NCBI GenBank assembly: GCA_021635425.1
Contig: JAJWOJ010000047.1
Span: 1 to 10,226 of the forward strand
DNA length: 10,226 bases
Source of the DNA: Clostridiales bacterium
GTDB lineage: Bacteria > Bacillota > Clostridia > Christensenellales > Borkfalkiaceae
Direction of reading: 5' to 3'
The position numbers and the translations under genes are program-made. Below, piece by piece: positions 1-7,486 of this stretch; positions within the stretch are counted from its first letter, which is position 1, and the number at the start of each line of letters is the position of its first letter. Below the pieces are notes generated by a model. It did not search any database. It saw only the letters and a list, made by a program, of their open reading frames with translations, and was not told the origin of the DNA.

Positions 1-557
1 GCCTTAGGAATCGGGAAAACCGTGCCGACTTTCAAAGAATATTCAGCCGCCGCTTTCGTGAGTATTACGGGAACAAATTCCGCGGGGCGTTCGCCCAAAT
101 CGCGAACGGTATCGGCAGTTTTATCAGACGACGAAAGATTCAACGTTGCCGTAAAACTCATCTCACGCGACATCGCGTTTATGTACGCCGAAAAGGAAAG
201 ATTGCTTTTCAGATTGTTTTCGGAAAGCGTATAGGTATAATACGTCCAACCGTCTTTCTTTTCGCTTGTTTTACCGATTTCCTTTCCGTCAAGGTTCAGG
301 TTCAGATAGCCTATCGCAGAAGAGAACCCGAACGTCATATAGTACTTGCCGCCAGATTTTTCCACGGTAACGGGATTTGTAAAATTATCCGCACCCATCT
401 TCAAATCGAGATTTACGGGTACGGTATACGTTCCGTCCCCGCCGCTTATCACCTGCTCGCTTGCAGCATAAGCAACAGAAAACGATTGAAACAATCCGCA
501 AAGGATAAGTGCAAATACCGCTATACCCACAGCAAAGATTTTTTTGAATTTTACCAT
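1..557 (-). CDS. Secreted protein with an N-terminal NEAT-like domain (3' end beyond the window)
   Basis: The frame is open from the ATG at 557 to the window edge and gives 185 residues with no stop. Residues 1-31 form a Sec signal peptide: basic MVKFKK, a hydrophobic core, and an AYA cleavage site followed by ASEQ; it is not a lipobox. Residues about 38-145 resemble a NEAT domain, the beta-sandwich that binds heme in Gram-positive surface proteins: an opening DGTYTVPVNL strand, then VTVEKSGGKYYMTFGF, then IGYLNLNLDGKEIG, and a final strand near MSFTATLNL. The usual Tyr-x-x-x-Tyr heme-ligand position appears to hold Met129-x-x-x-Met133. From about residue 165 a new module seems to start (EYSLKVGTVFPIPK), like the first strand of an Ig-like repeat. 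The start is supported by GAGGG about 9 nt upstream and by the signal peptide. The ATG overlaps the TAA of the upstream lipoprotein gene (ATGGTAA), implying translational coupling. Secretion is well supported; the NEAT call is by eye and could be another Ig-like fold. Confidence 0.72.
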   Translation of the reverse strand, partial: MVKFKKIFAVGIAVFALILCGLFQSFSVAYAASEQVISGGDGTYTVPVNLDLKMGADNFTNPVTVEKSGGKYYMTFGFSSAIGYLNLNLDGKEIGKTSEKKDGWTYYTYTLSENNLKSNLSFSAYINAMSREMSFTATLNLSSSDKTADTVRDLGERPAEFVPVILTKAAAEYSLKVGTVFPIPK

Positions 558-3500
558 ACTTCATTTCCCTCGCTGCCTGTAAACACCGCGACAAGAACGG
601 TATCTTCCGTGAACTTATAGGTCGATAAGTCGATTACAGTCCTGCTTTCATCGCCCTGAACAAACCAACCCTTAAACGTATAACCCGTTTTTGCTACGAC
701 CGTTCTATTCGATTCAAGACCGTTTCCTTCTATTACGGATTCGTTTCTTATAACAGAAGCGGAATATGCAGTGTTGATTGAATATTTTACGGTAAGCATT
801 TTTTTGTATACGGCGTTAATCGTAAAATAATCGCTATCATCGGTAACTTCGTTCAGATAAATTTTTCCGTTTTTAACGCCATCGCCCGAGAAACCGCCCG
901 TCCATCCGGCGAGAACGTATCCTGCAGGCGCATAAACTTTGTACACGGACAAATCGATAACATAATAACCGCTTGAAGAATCCCTGAAATAATGTTTTAC
1001 TCTATCGTCGTTTCCTTCCGATTTTGCGGTAACGGAAATACCTCCGTCCCATATCGCATACAACGTTACGTTCTGTGAATTATACCTGCTTATAAAATTG
1101 TCTATGCCGTTTTTAACGACGTCTTTGGACGTTGCGTTTCTGCCGACATACTGCGTCCAACCGAACAGAATATCGTTCCCTTCGAATTCCTTTTCGTTAA
1201 GCGTGTTGATGTTGTTGCTCAGATTGTATGTTACCGTCCGCTCTAAAAGCCCGTCAGAAAAAGGATGATCCTTATCCGTAACAAACGTGATCGTAACGTC
1301 GCAGTTATCCGATAAAACGTTGACGACTTGTCCGAACGAATAAGACGTTCCGTTTATCGCAAAACCGAAACCGACGTAAAACTCGCCCGCCTCGTTAAAC
1401 TTCAAAGAATACTCATATTCGCCTTTATTAAGCGTATAAGTTCTGCTCGCATAAAAACTGTTGTCGGTTTTACCGCCGATTCTGTGCTTAACGCTTACGT
1501 ACGGCTTTGCTATTTCGCTGCCGTTATCGCTGTAAAGTCGCGGAATGCTCATCGTATACAAAGTGTTTGCAAAATACGAATTATATTTAAGCATATCCGT
1601 AGTTTTTTCACCCGAAAAACCTACGCCGTAAATATAATTGCTGTTGAATTTGTTTCCGAAATACGAAAATTCAAGCGATAAGGTAAACCAGGAATAATTT
1701 TCCATATAGCCCTTTATTTCTTTAATCACAGAATCCATATCGCCGTTTGCCATATCACGCGAAATTGTCGTACTACGATTGTTTTTATCCACTAAAAAGG
1801 CGGAAAATCCTGTCAGATTCATCCGGGAAGGAGCGTCGCCACCGATAATCATTTCAAAAGATCTCGAAAGTTTTTCGTCGCAGTTATCTTTAGTTAAATA
1901 TACCGACTCGCTTGCTTTGACGTCTTTTATTTTTCCGTACTCGTCGTATTTAACGTCGCCCTCGTCCATAATTTCACCGTTATCGGACTCGATACGATAC
2001 GTTTCCTTTTGCGAAGTAACGTATCTGAACCGGACAAATTCCGTTTCCCCGTATACGTTTACGAGTTCGTAACACACGTAAGTTTCATATGCGGACGCCG
2101 TAAAATCTTTTTTCTGATGCCCGATATACGTCAAAGAATAAACGCCGTTCATATTCGTGAAAATTCCGACGTGAAGCGGGTTTATGCACGATTCGTCGTC
2201 ATACCAACTGCTTTTAAAGCGCACGTTTTTCACGCCCGTCCACGAGTAAGTAAGCGTCGGCAATTCCACCGATGCGCCTTCTTTGTCTATCGTATCGGAA
2301 ACGTATGCGTCGGCATCCTCCGACCATTTCCAATCGTGATTCTCATCAGTGATCCGATAATCCGGATTGCCTTTCTTAACAATTTCCACGATTGCCGTTT
2401 GCGTGATACCGTCATCATCCGTAGAGACGAATACGATCGCGCAATCGGAAGAGAACGTAAACGCTTTGTTTACCGTAATTTCTTGTGAAAAATCGATTTT
2501 ATCGCCGCTTAAAGCAAAGCCTTTGTATCGAACGGTCGAAAAATCGGTATCATTGGATACTTTCTCGCGATAAATATCTTCGAGCCTTAAAACATCTCCC
2601 TGATTAACGGTTTTCCCGAGCCTGAATTTCGACGATTCACGCATTCCGTTCGCGCCGAACGTCTGCACGGACATAGAATCGTAGTATAATTCTTCCCCGT
2701 TCTTTCTGCTTGTTTCTGCATCATAGCCGTATATATTTGTCTGAATATCGAAACGGGCTATCTCATATCTTGCTTCGGATACGTTTTTCGAGTTTGTTTC
2801 GTCGGTAGGTCTAAAAGTGATTTTACTGCTATACACTTTTCTTGCGGAATACGGCGCGTTTGCATCGGTTGCCGAATACCAGAAATTTATCATCTTTGTT
2901 GACAATCCGTTTTTTAAAGTCTCGTCATAAGTCAGGTTTTTATCGTTAAGATCGGAATAGTTTCCGGGATAAAAACTGCCTGACGTTTCAAACGCATAAC
3001 TATCGCCCGAAAGTTCTTTATAATCGACGTTTTCGTCGGATAGTTTTATGATATGGTCGTAATCCATATACAAAATCTGCAAACCCGAACCCATACCGCC
3101 TGCGACTTCCATAAATCCCGAAACGGAATACATAATTCCGAATTCGCGCTTGAAGTTTGTTCCGAGATCGATAACCGAATATATCTTATAGTCGTCCGTA
3201 TGAAATTCCACCGAATAATCCACGTATTTCTTCGCTTTGTACGTTTCGGGATAATAATTCGATTCCACTTCCCCGTCAAACCCCGTCGTGTCAAGCTCGA
3301 AACAATACTGATTCGGCATAAAAGACATCATTCTGTAAAACAGATTTTGATAATAAGGCTCTTCGAGTTTTCCGAGCGTGAATTGAACAAGCCCCGCATA
3401 AGGCGTAAACGGCTTAATCAATTTATATTTCCCGTTTTCCGCTTTCAGGTAAGAAAACACGGAATTGAAACCGTCGCCCATAGACGATTTGTTTTCTATT

Positions 3501-4381
3501 GTTTTGTTATAACTTCTTACAAGATAATATCCGTCCTCAAGCGGAACGCTTGTATCGACGTAAGGCGTTTTAAAACCTATCAGTCTTGTTATTCTGAATT
3601 CGACGGTATAAGTTGTGGTCGTACCGTATCTTTCCTCATCGGAAAGACCTTCCGCATTCCAGTTGGTCGTTTCGATATCGAGATATACGGGGTTTGATAA
3701 GTCCGTATCCGTTATGCGGATGTATATCGTTTTTACCGTATCCGAAAGCGAATTTACGCTTTCTTTTATATAAACGCTTGACGGATTTTTAGTGGCGTTT
3801 ACCGTTACTTTATAGGAATCGGCAAGCGCGCCGTAAGGCTCCGGATCAATGCAGTCGTATTCGATTTTAAGCAATAAATCGTTATCCGATTTTTCAATAT
3901 ATGTATTTTCAACCGAAATATTTTCGGGAAATTTTTTATACCCGCCGAACTCAGCCGCGGTTTGTCCCTCTTTAATGGTATCTTCGAGAATTTTCGCTTC
4001 GAAATCGATATCGTACGTTCCGCTTACCGTCATGTCTTCTTTCAGCCACTTTGCATACAGCGTTACGTCGCTCATTGTCATAAGAAGCAGGTTATCCTGA
4101 TATTGCGTATGATATTCCTTATCGAAAAACCAACCGCCGAAAACATAGCCGACTTTCTGCGGCGAAGGTAAAACGGGGATGCTTTTTGCCGTGTACGTTA
4201 AATCTTCCAAAGGCGCGTCAAGCCCTTCGGAAGAAAAAGAGATTTTATATTCCGTATCGCCATACGCTTCTTTAATAACGTCCTGCGGCGTCTTCACGTC
4301 GGTTTTACCGCAAGCGGGAAATGCGGCAAGACTTACGGCGCACAATATAAATATAATAACTTTAGAAAATAGCTTTTTCAT
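551..4381 (-). CDS. Giant surface lipoprotein, 1276 aa, with InlB-type B-repeats at both ends
   Basis: A predicted lipid-anchored extracellular protein of unknown function. The N-terminus MKKLFSKVII leads into a hydrophobic stretch and Cys24 in FPACGK; Pro at -2 makes this lipobox atypical, but a lipoprotein signal is still the best reading. Residues about 46-112 form one InlB B-repeat (Flg_new-like) with the hallmarks VGYVFGGWFFDKEY and TLYAKW. Residues about 1028-1111, 1113-1193 and 1195-1268 form three more, with FGWTQYVG/TLYAIW, YVLAGW/INAVYK and YTFKGWF/VLVAVF. The roughly 900 residues between are rich in Tyr, Ser, Asp and Thr with alternating beta-like patterns; about 975-1020 looks Ig-like (NKGEYEYSLKFNEAGEFYVGFGF). 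I recognise no enzyme motif and no LPxTG or C-terminal membrane anchor. The ATG at 4381 was chosen because AGAGGG lies just upstream and the signal peptide starts there. A longer frame begins at a GTG at 4423, but that codon sits in a hairpin loop without a ribosome site. The gene is followed, with overlap, by the NEAT-like gene. Confidence 0.9.
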   Translation of the reverse strand: MKKLFSKVIIFILCAVSLAAFPACGKTDVKTPQDVIKEAYGDTEYKISFSSEGLDAPLEDLTYTAKSIPVLPSPQKVGYVFGGWFFDKEYHTQYQDNLLLMTMSDVTLYAKWLKEDMTVSGTYDIDFEAKILEDTIKEGQTAAEFGGYKKFPENISVENTYIEKSDNDLLLKIEYDCIDPEPYGALADSYKVTVNATKNPSSVYIKESVNSLSDTVKTIYIRITDTDLSNPVYLDIETTNWNAEGLSDEERYGTTTTYTVEFRITRLIGFKTPYVDTSVPLEDGYYLVRSYNKTIENKSSMGDGFNSVFSYLKAENGKYKLIKPFTPYAGLVQFTLGKLEEPYYQNLFYRMMSFMPNQYCFELDTTGFDGEVESNYYPETYKAKKYVDYSVEFHTDDYKIYSVIDLGTNFKREFGIMYSVSGFMEVAGGMGSGLQILYMDYDHIIKLSDENVDYKELSGDSYAFETSGSFYPGNYSDLNDKNLTYDETLKNGLSTKMINFWYSATDANAPYSARKVYSSKITFRPTDETNSKNVSEARYEIARFDIQTNIYGYDAETSRKNGEELYYDSMSVQTFGANGMRESSKFRLGKTVNQGDVLRLEDIYREKVSNDTDFSTVRYKGFALSGDKIDFSQEITVNKAFTFSSDCAIVFVSTDDDGITQTAIVEIVKKGNPDYRITDENHDWKWSEDADAYVSDTIDKEGASVELPTLTYSWTGVKNVRFKSSWYDDESCINPLHVGIFTNMNGVYSLTYIGHQKKDFTASAYETYVCYELVNVYGETEFVRFRYVTSQKETYRIESDNGEIMDEGDVKYDEYGKIKDVKASESVYLTKDNCDEKLSRSFEMIIGGDAPSRMNLTGFSAFLVDKNNRSTTISRDMANGDMDSVIKEIKGYMENYSWFTLSLEFSYFGNKFNSNYIYGVGFSGEKTTDMLKYNSYFANTLYTMSIPRLYSDNGSEIAKPYVSVKHRIGGKTDNSFYASRTYTLNKGEYEYSLKFNEAGEFYVGFGFAINGTSYSFGQVVNVLSDNCDVTITFVTDKDHPFSDGLLERTVTYNLSNNINTLNEKEFEGNDILFGWTQYVGRNATSKDVVKNGIDNFISRYNSQNVTLYAIWDGGISVTAKSEGNDDRVKHYFRDSSSGYYVIDLSVYKVYAPAGYVLAGWTGGFSGDGVKNGKIYLNEVTDDSDYFTINAVYKKMLTVKYSINTAYSASVIRNESVIEGNGLESNRTVVAKTGYTFKGWFVQGDESRTVIDLSTYKFTEDTVLVAVFTGSEGNEVW
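578..1300 (-). repeat. Three C-terminal InlB-type B-repeats in the 1276-aa lipoprotein
   Basis: Residues about 1028-1111, 1113-1193 and 1195-1268 each carry the core aromatic Gly-Trp element (FGWTQYVG, YVLAGWTGG, YTFKGWFVQ) and close with an aromatic or hydrophobic strand (TLYAIW, TINAVYK, VLVAVF). They are longer than the usual unit because of loop insertions. The protein ends eight residues after the last copy. Confidence 0.82.
4046..4246 (-). repeat. N-terminal InlB-type B-repeat in the 1276-aa lipoprotein
   Basis: Residues about 46-112 run from YKISFSSEG through VGYVFGGWFFDKEY to TLYAKW, the full pattern of one B-repeat, directly after the lipid-anchor region. Confidence 0.85.
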
Positions 4382-4391
4382 TGCACCCTCT
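4382..4391 (-). promoter_or_regulatory. Ribosome binding site that fixes the start of the 1276-aa lipoprotein
   Basis: On the minus strand AGAGGGTGCA directly precedes the ATG at 4381, with about five bases between GAGG and the ATG. It lies just outside the hairpin stem, so ribosome access could depend on how that hairpin folds. It supports ATG 4381 over the upstream GTG at 4423. Confidence 0.7.
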
Positions 4392-4393
4392 AT

Positions 4394-4440
4394 AAAAGCG
4401 GAATCGTATACGCCCGTTTTCACGGGCGTATACCGCTTTT
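4394..4440 (-). terminator. Strong hairpin between the two lipoprotein genes: terminator, attenuator or processing site
   Basis: The two arms 4394-4416 and 4423-4440 pair over 18 bp with a six-base loop (4417-4422) and one five-base bulge (4402-4406). The inner stem is TATACGCCCG with CGGGCGTATA, the outer is AAAAGCGG with CCGCTTTT. Read on the minus strand it lies 16 bases after the stop of the 1009-residue lipoprotein gene and ends in CCGCTTTTATAG, a short U-run partly inside the stem. Only a few bases then separate it from the ribosome site of the next gene. On the plus strand the trailing T-run is better (CCGCTTTTTGTGTTTTT), so it may also stop antisense transcripts. The fold is clear; complete termination is not certain. 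Confidence 0.65.
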
Positions 4441-4456
4441 TGTGTTTTTACGGATT

Positions 4457-7400
4457 TTACAGATAAAAATCTTCGTGATCTTCAAGCGTACTCATAAAGG
4501 TGTTTTCCGAATTCGCTCTGCCGTTGAACCAGCCTTCTTCAAAGAGCGAAGAATCCTGATTCTTGATTTTTTCCGCGTCCATCCAGATATCGAACGAACA
4601 ATTGTTATACACTGCGTAATGCGTTTCTTCCATATCGGTGAAAGCATTTGTATGAATCTTAGAAAAGATACCGAAAGAAATATAGTTGAAAGCATTTCCG
4701 AGATAATATACGGAACCTTCCATCACTTCATAGCGATAAACGTAATGCTGCTTTGCCGCGAAATCGTCGCTCCACTCGCCCCATTCGTATGCTTTGCCGC
4801 GAAGCGAATAACCGATCCCCATATGTCCGCTTGCGTCGTTGAATCCGCCTGCCGTAGCAATATAACGAACATCGTAAATCGTAATCACGTCATCGTTTCC
4901 TTTATTATCTTTCATCGTTTTGGTTTCGGTATTTTTAACATACTGCATAATACCGTAATACTCGCCCGACATGCTCTCCACGAAGAAATACTCACCGGCT
5001 TTCGCCGCCGCCGTCAGCTTTCTCGGATTATCCTCATTGCCTTCCGATCCCGTTGCCGTAAACATAAAGATACCTTTCGTTTTGAAAGCATACGGCTCGA
5101 TATTTTTCATATTTGCAAGGGGCAGTACGAATTTAATACCGCTCTTTTTGACGTTTTCGTTTACGGTAATCGTCTCTCCGTTTACAACGCACCCCGCGTT
5201 TTCAAACGCTCTCGTTTTAATTTCTTCAAGACCGCCGTCCGAAACGATGAATTTCGTAAGGTTGGACGTATTTGCGAATGCTCTCACCCCGATGCTTACC
5301 ACTTGCGCACTGAGGTAAACTTCCGAAATATAGTTATTGTCTTTGAAAGCTTCGTCTGCGATGATAACTTTGTATGTCTTTACTGCATCATCGTCAAAAC
5401 TGACACAAATTCTGTAAACTCCGCCAAGATCGTATGCCGTATCTTTATCAAATCCCGTTACGGTAATCGTTTTGGTTGCGTCGTCTTTCGTGTAAGTTAC
5501 GCCGAGAATATTTCTCGTATAGTTTACTCTGAGATATAAGTTATGATCCAACTTTCCGGGGGTGTAAGGCTTGCCGAGCTCGGTAATCTCATAAGAATAA
5601 CTTCCGTCGTTGATTCCGATAGCGTTAAGAATTTCATCAATCGTTAAAGTTCCCGCCGATTTTTTACCCGTTATGGAATAAGTCCTCTTCGTCGAGGAAT
5701 CTCTTGTATCCTCACCCACTATATGAATAATAACTGCTTTTCTTTTTGCAATCGTTCCGATACAAACAACCTTTTCGATCGTAGTGCCGTCGCTTTCGGT
5801 AAGTTCGGTATAAGGCGTTCTGCCCTGCGTGAAGGCGTATTCGCTGATTCCTTTTGGCATAGAAGCGACGTTCAGATAAACATATCCGAAATCGTTTGAC
5901 GTAAGCCCGCTGAATACGGAATAAGAATCGATCGCCGATTTTTCATCGGGGGCTTGCACTCTCTGCATATCGGTAAGCATGTAACCCGTATAATAGGAAA
6001 GTTCATATGTTTCGTTGTTTTCGTCCGACGCATAAGAAATTGCCTTGAACGTGGACGGAAGAGAAATATATTTAACGTTCAGACCTTTGAACGCTCCGAC
6101 AGATACGGCTTCAACGCCCTCCGCAACGGTAAGAGTTTCATCGGCGACTTTATTTTGATAAGTACAAACCAGCGTTTTATAAGTCGCTTCGCCGACAACT
6201 CGATTTCTGAAAAGTTCGCCTTCCTCGTAATAATATTCGCTACCCTCTGCAAATTTGAGATTGGACGGAACGGTAACGAGCGTATTAACGCTTGCAGGTA
6301 TATTTAAGGCAAACGGGAACGCGCTCTTTCCTCTGTAATAACCGACCATTCCTTCCATATAATCGCCCCAGAGCGAATCGATAATAATTTCAAGTCCTTC
6401 CGGAAGTTCAAGAGACTTCAGGTTTTTCATGTTCCAGAACGATTTTTCAAGCACTTTAAGGCTTGCGGGTAATTTGACGGTTTCGAGTTTCGTGCAAGCC
6501 TGAAATCTGTTGATATATTGAATGCCGTCTGCAAAATACGCATAGACCGCAGAATCGCACTGATCGGTGGTTGCCGTATACATTCCCGCCGAAACGGAGA
6601 AATCCGCCGTAACCACGTTGCAACCTTTAACGCCGTCAATCGTTACGTTTTTAGACAGGAAAGAAATCGCGGGGAATCTCTTGATATTCTGCCATTCTTC
6701 CGAATTTGTAGACTTATAATCGAAACCGACGACGGCATAATCGTTTGCCGTACCTTCGATCCTCTGATATGTAAGATAGGGCGATTTCCACATAACCTTG
6801 ATAGCCGTATTTTTCGTAATGACGAGCGATGTGAAATCAACAACGTTTCCGTCCTCGTCCACATAAGACAGATCTTCTTTATCCATATAATAAGGAACGA
6901 AATCTTCATATTCCTTATCGGGGGCTTTCATTGTCGAATTGATTCCGACCTGAACGCTCTTTAAGGTTTCATAACCGTTATCGAACGTAACCGTAGCGCA
7001 GTAACGAGCATAAAGGTTGTCCGTATCCTGCGTGCTGTACTTCGTTCCGTAAGCGGCGTCGATATACCAACCGTCGAACGTAAGGTTTTTGCTTGTCGCG
7101 TCCTCCGTGTATTCTGTTGTCTTTCCCGCAAGTTCTTCGAGCTTTATATCGGTAGCGGCTTCGCCGTTAACGGAAATGCCGACGTGAACAGGCGCAAAAT
7201 ACGCGTATACCGTAAGATTTTCTTTTACTTCGGTATCACCCGTAAACTCTGTACCCTCGTCGAAGGTCGAAGTGGTATACCAACCGCGGAATTCATAAAA
7301 TTCCTTTTCCGGATCGGCAGGCATAGTCACCTTACCGTTCACCACGTCCACCGTTTGCGTTTTGCCTTCAACGGTAAACGTAACCGACAGATCCTTGCTT

Positions 7401-7486
7401 CCGCACGCTGTAAGCGCGCAGACACCGACAAGAAGCATCACAAGACACATAATAGCACCGATGACGTTCTTTCTGATTTTTGTCAT
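4457..7486 (-). CDS. Surface lipoprotein, 1009 aa, with InlB-type B-repeats and BspA-type leucine-rich repeats
   Basis: A lipid-anchored surface protein, probably for adhesion or ligand binding. The signal peptide ends in a canonical lipobox, LTAC with Cys28, followed by GS. Residues 34-98, 100-164 and 165-234 are three B-repeats; the first two carry FRGWYTT/VYAYF and FDGWYID/LYARY, the third is degenerate (VPYYMDKE/IKVMW). Residues about 314-483 form BspA/LRR_5-type repeats (TKLETVKLPASLKVLEKSF, KNLKSLELPEGLEII, VSVGAFKGLNVKYISLP). A stretch at about 585-705 lacks the repeat and looks like Ig or MucBP-like beta modules. A second leucine-rich block follows at about 709-805 (DEAFKDNNYISEVYLSAQV, SIGVRAFANTSNLTKFIV). 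The last 200 residues are aromatic-rich and unrecognised. There is no LPxTG motif and no catalytic motif that I can see. The start has AGGAGGT 8 nt upstream, the best ribosome site in the window. It lies 66 bp after the ABC transporter gene and 75 bp before the second lipoprotein. B-repeats and BspA repeats are known in bacterial surface proteins, but the ligand here cannot be told. Confidence 0.93.
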   Translation of the reverse strand: MTKIRKNVIGAIMCLVMLLVGVCALTACGSKDLSVTFTVEGKTQTVDVVNGKVTMPADPEKEFYEFRGWYTTSTFDEGTEFTGDTEVKENLTVYAYFAPVHVGISVNGEAATDIKLEELAGKTTEYTEDATSKNLTFDGWYIDAAYGTKYSTQDTDNLYARYCATVTFDNGYETLKSVQVGINSTMKAPDKEYEDFVPYYMDKEDLSYVDEDGNVVDFTSLVITKNTAIKVMWKSPYLTYQRIEGTANDYAVVGFDYKSTNSEEWQNIKRFPAISFLSKNVTIDGVKGCNVVTADFSVSAGMYTATTDQCDSAVYAYFADGIQYINRFQACTKLETVKLPASLKVLEKSFWNMKNLKSLELPEGLEIIIDSLWGDYMEGMVGYYRGKSAFPFALNIPASVNTLVTVPSNLKFAEGSEYYYEEGELFRNRVVGEATYKTLVCTYQNKVADETLTVAEGVEAVSVGAFKGLNVKYISLPSTFKAISYASDENNETYELSYYTGYMLTDMQRVQAPDEKSAIDSYSVFSGLTSNDFGYVYLNVASMPKGISEYAFTQGRTPYTELTESDGTTIEKVVCIGTIAKRKAVIIHIVGEDTRDSSTKRTYSITGKKSAGTLTIDEILNAIGINDGSYSYEITELGKPYTPGKLDHNLYLRVNYTRNILGVTYTKDDATKTITVTGFDKDTAYDLGGVYRICVSFDDDAVKTYKVIIADEAFKDNNYISEVYLSAQVVSIGVRAFANTSNLTKFIVSDGGLEEIKTRAFENAGCVVNGETITVNENVKKSGIKFVLPLANMKNIEPYAFKTKGIFMFTATGSEGNEDNPRKLTAAAKAGEYFFVESMSGEYYGIMQYVKNTETKTMKDNKGNDDVITIYDVRYIATAGGFNDASGHMGIGYSLRGKAYEWGEWSDDFAAKQHYVYRYEVMEGSVYYLGNAFNYISFGIFSKIHTNAFTDMEETHYAVYNNCSFDIWMDAEKIKNQDSSLFEEGWFNGRANSENTFMSTLEDHEDFYL
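5072..5362 (-). repeat. Second BspA-type leucine-rich repeat block
   Basis: Residues about 709-805 of the same lipoprotein resume the pattern: DEAFKDNNYISEVYLSAQV, SIGVRAFANTSNLTKFIV, LEEIKTRAFENAG and MKNIEPYAFKTKG. The alternation of an AF core with an L/I-rich strand is the usual LRR_5 signature. It is separated from the first block by more than 200 residues. Confidence 0.8.
6038..6547 (-). repeat. First BspA-type leucine-rich repeat block
   Basis: Residues about 314-483 of the 1009-aa lipoprotein show LRR_5-type units: TKLETVKLPASLKVLEKSF, KNLKSLELPEGLEII, then a looser unit LNIPASVNTL and VSVGAFKGLNVKYISLP. The blocks are interrupted by non-repeat inserts. Such repeats form curved solenoids that usually bind proteins or glycans. 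Confidence 0.8.
6785..7387 (-). repeat. Three InlB-type B-repeats in the 1009-aa lipoprotein
   Basis: Residues 34-98, 100-164 and 165-234 are tandem modules of about 65-70 residues. Each starts with a beta-strand, carries an aromatic GWY-type core in the middle and ends in an aromatic strand (VYAYF, LYARY, IKVMW). This is the Listeria-Bacteroides repeat (Flg_new) pattern. The third copy has lost the GW core. The copies differ strongly in sequence, so the array is old. Confidence 0.85.

Noticed and set aside
385..594. Minus-strand 69-codon frame rich in Cys and Arg
   Set aside because: It overlaps the signal-peptide region of the NEAT-like gene in another frame and spans the end of the lipoprotein gene. 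The competing frame has a signal peptide, a domain-like pattern and a long open reading frame.
3053..3697. Plus-strand open frame of 214 codons
   Set aside because: Antisense to the 1276-aa lipoprotein, with a basic, unpatterned translation and no motif. A shadow frame.
4382..4423. Longer N-terminus of the 1276-aa lipoprotein starting at a GTG at 4423
   Set aside because: The codon sits at the loop edge of the hairpin without a Shine-Dalgarno, and the extra 14 residues would push the signal peptide inward. ATG 4381 with AGAGGG is far better.
555..5090. The heptapeptide TGSEGNE occurs both near residue 812 of the 1009-aa lipoprotein and at the end of the 1276-aa lipoprotein
   Set aside because: The codons differ at several positions and the flanking sequences are unrelated, so there is no sign of recent duplication or recombination. 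Probably chance in Gly/Ser/Glu-rich surface proteins.
4442..5539. Long plus-strand open frame of 365 codons
   Set aside because: It lies wholly antisense to the 1009-aa lipoprotein gene, whose signal peptide, repeats and ribosome site are clear. The translated product is rich in Arg, His, Phe and Ile with no recognisable domain, as expected for an antisense shadow.
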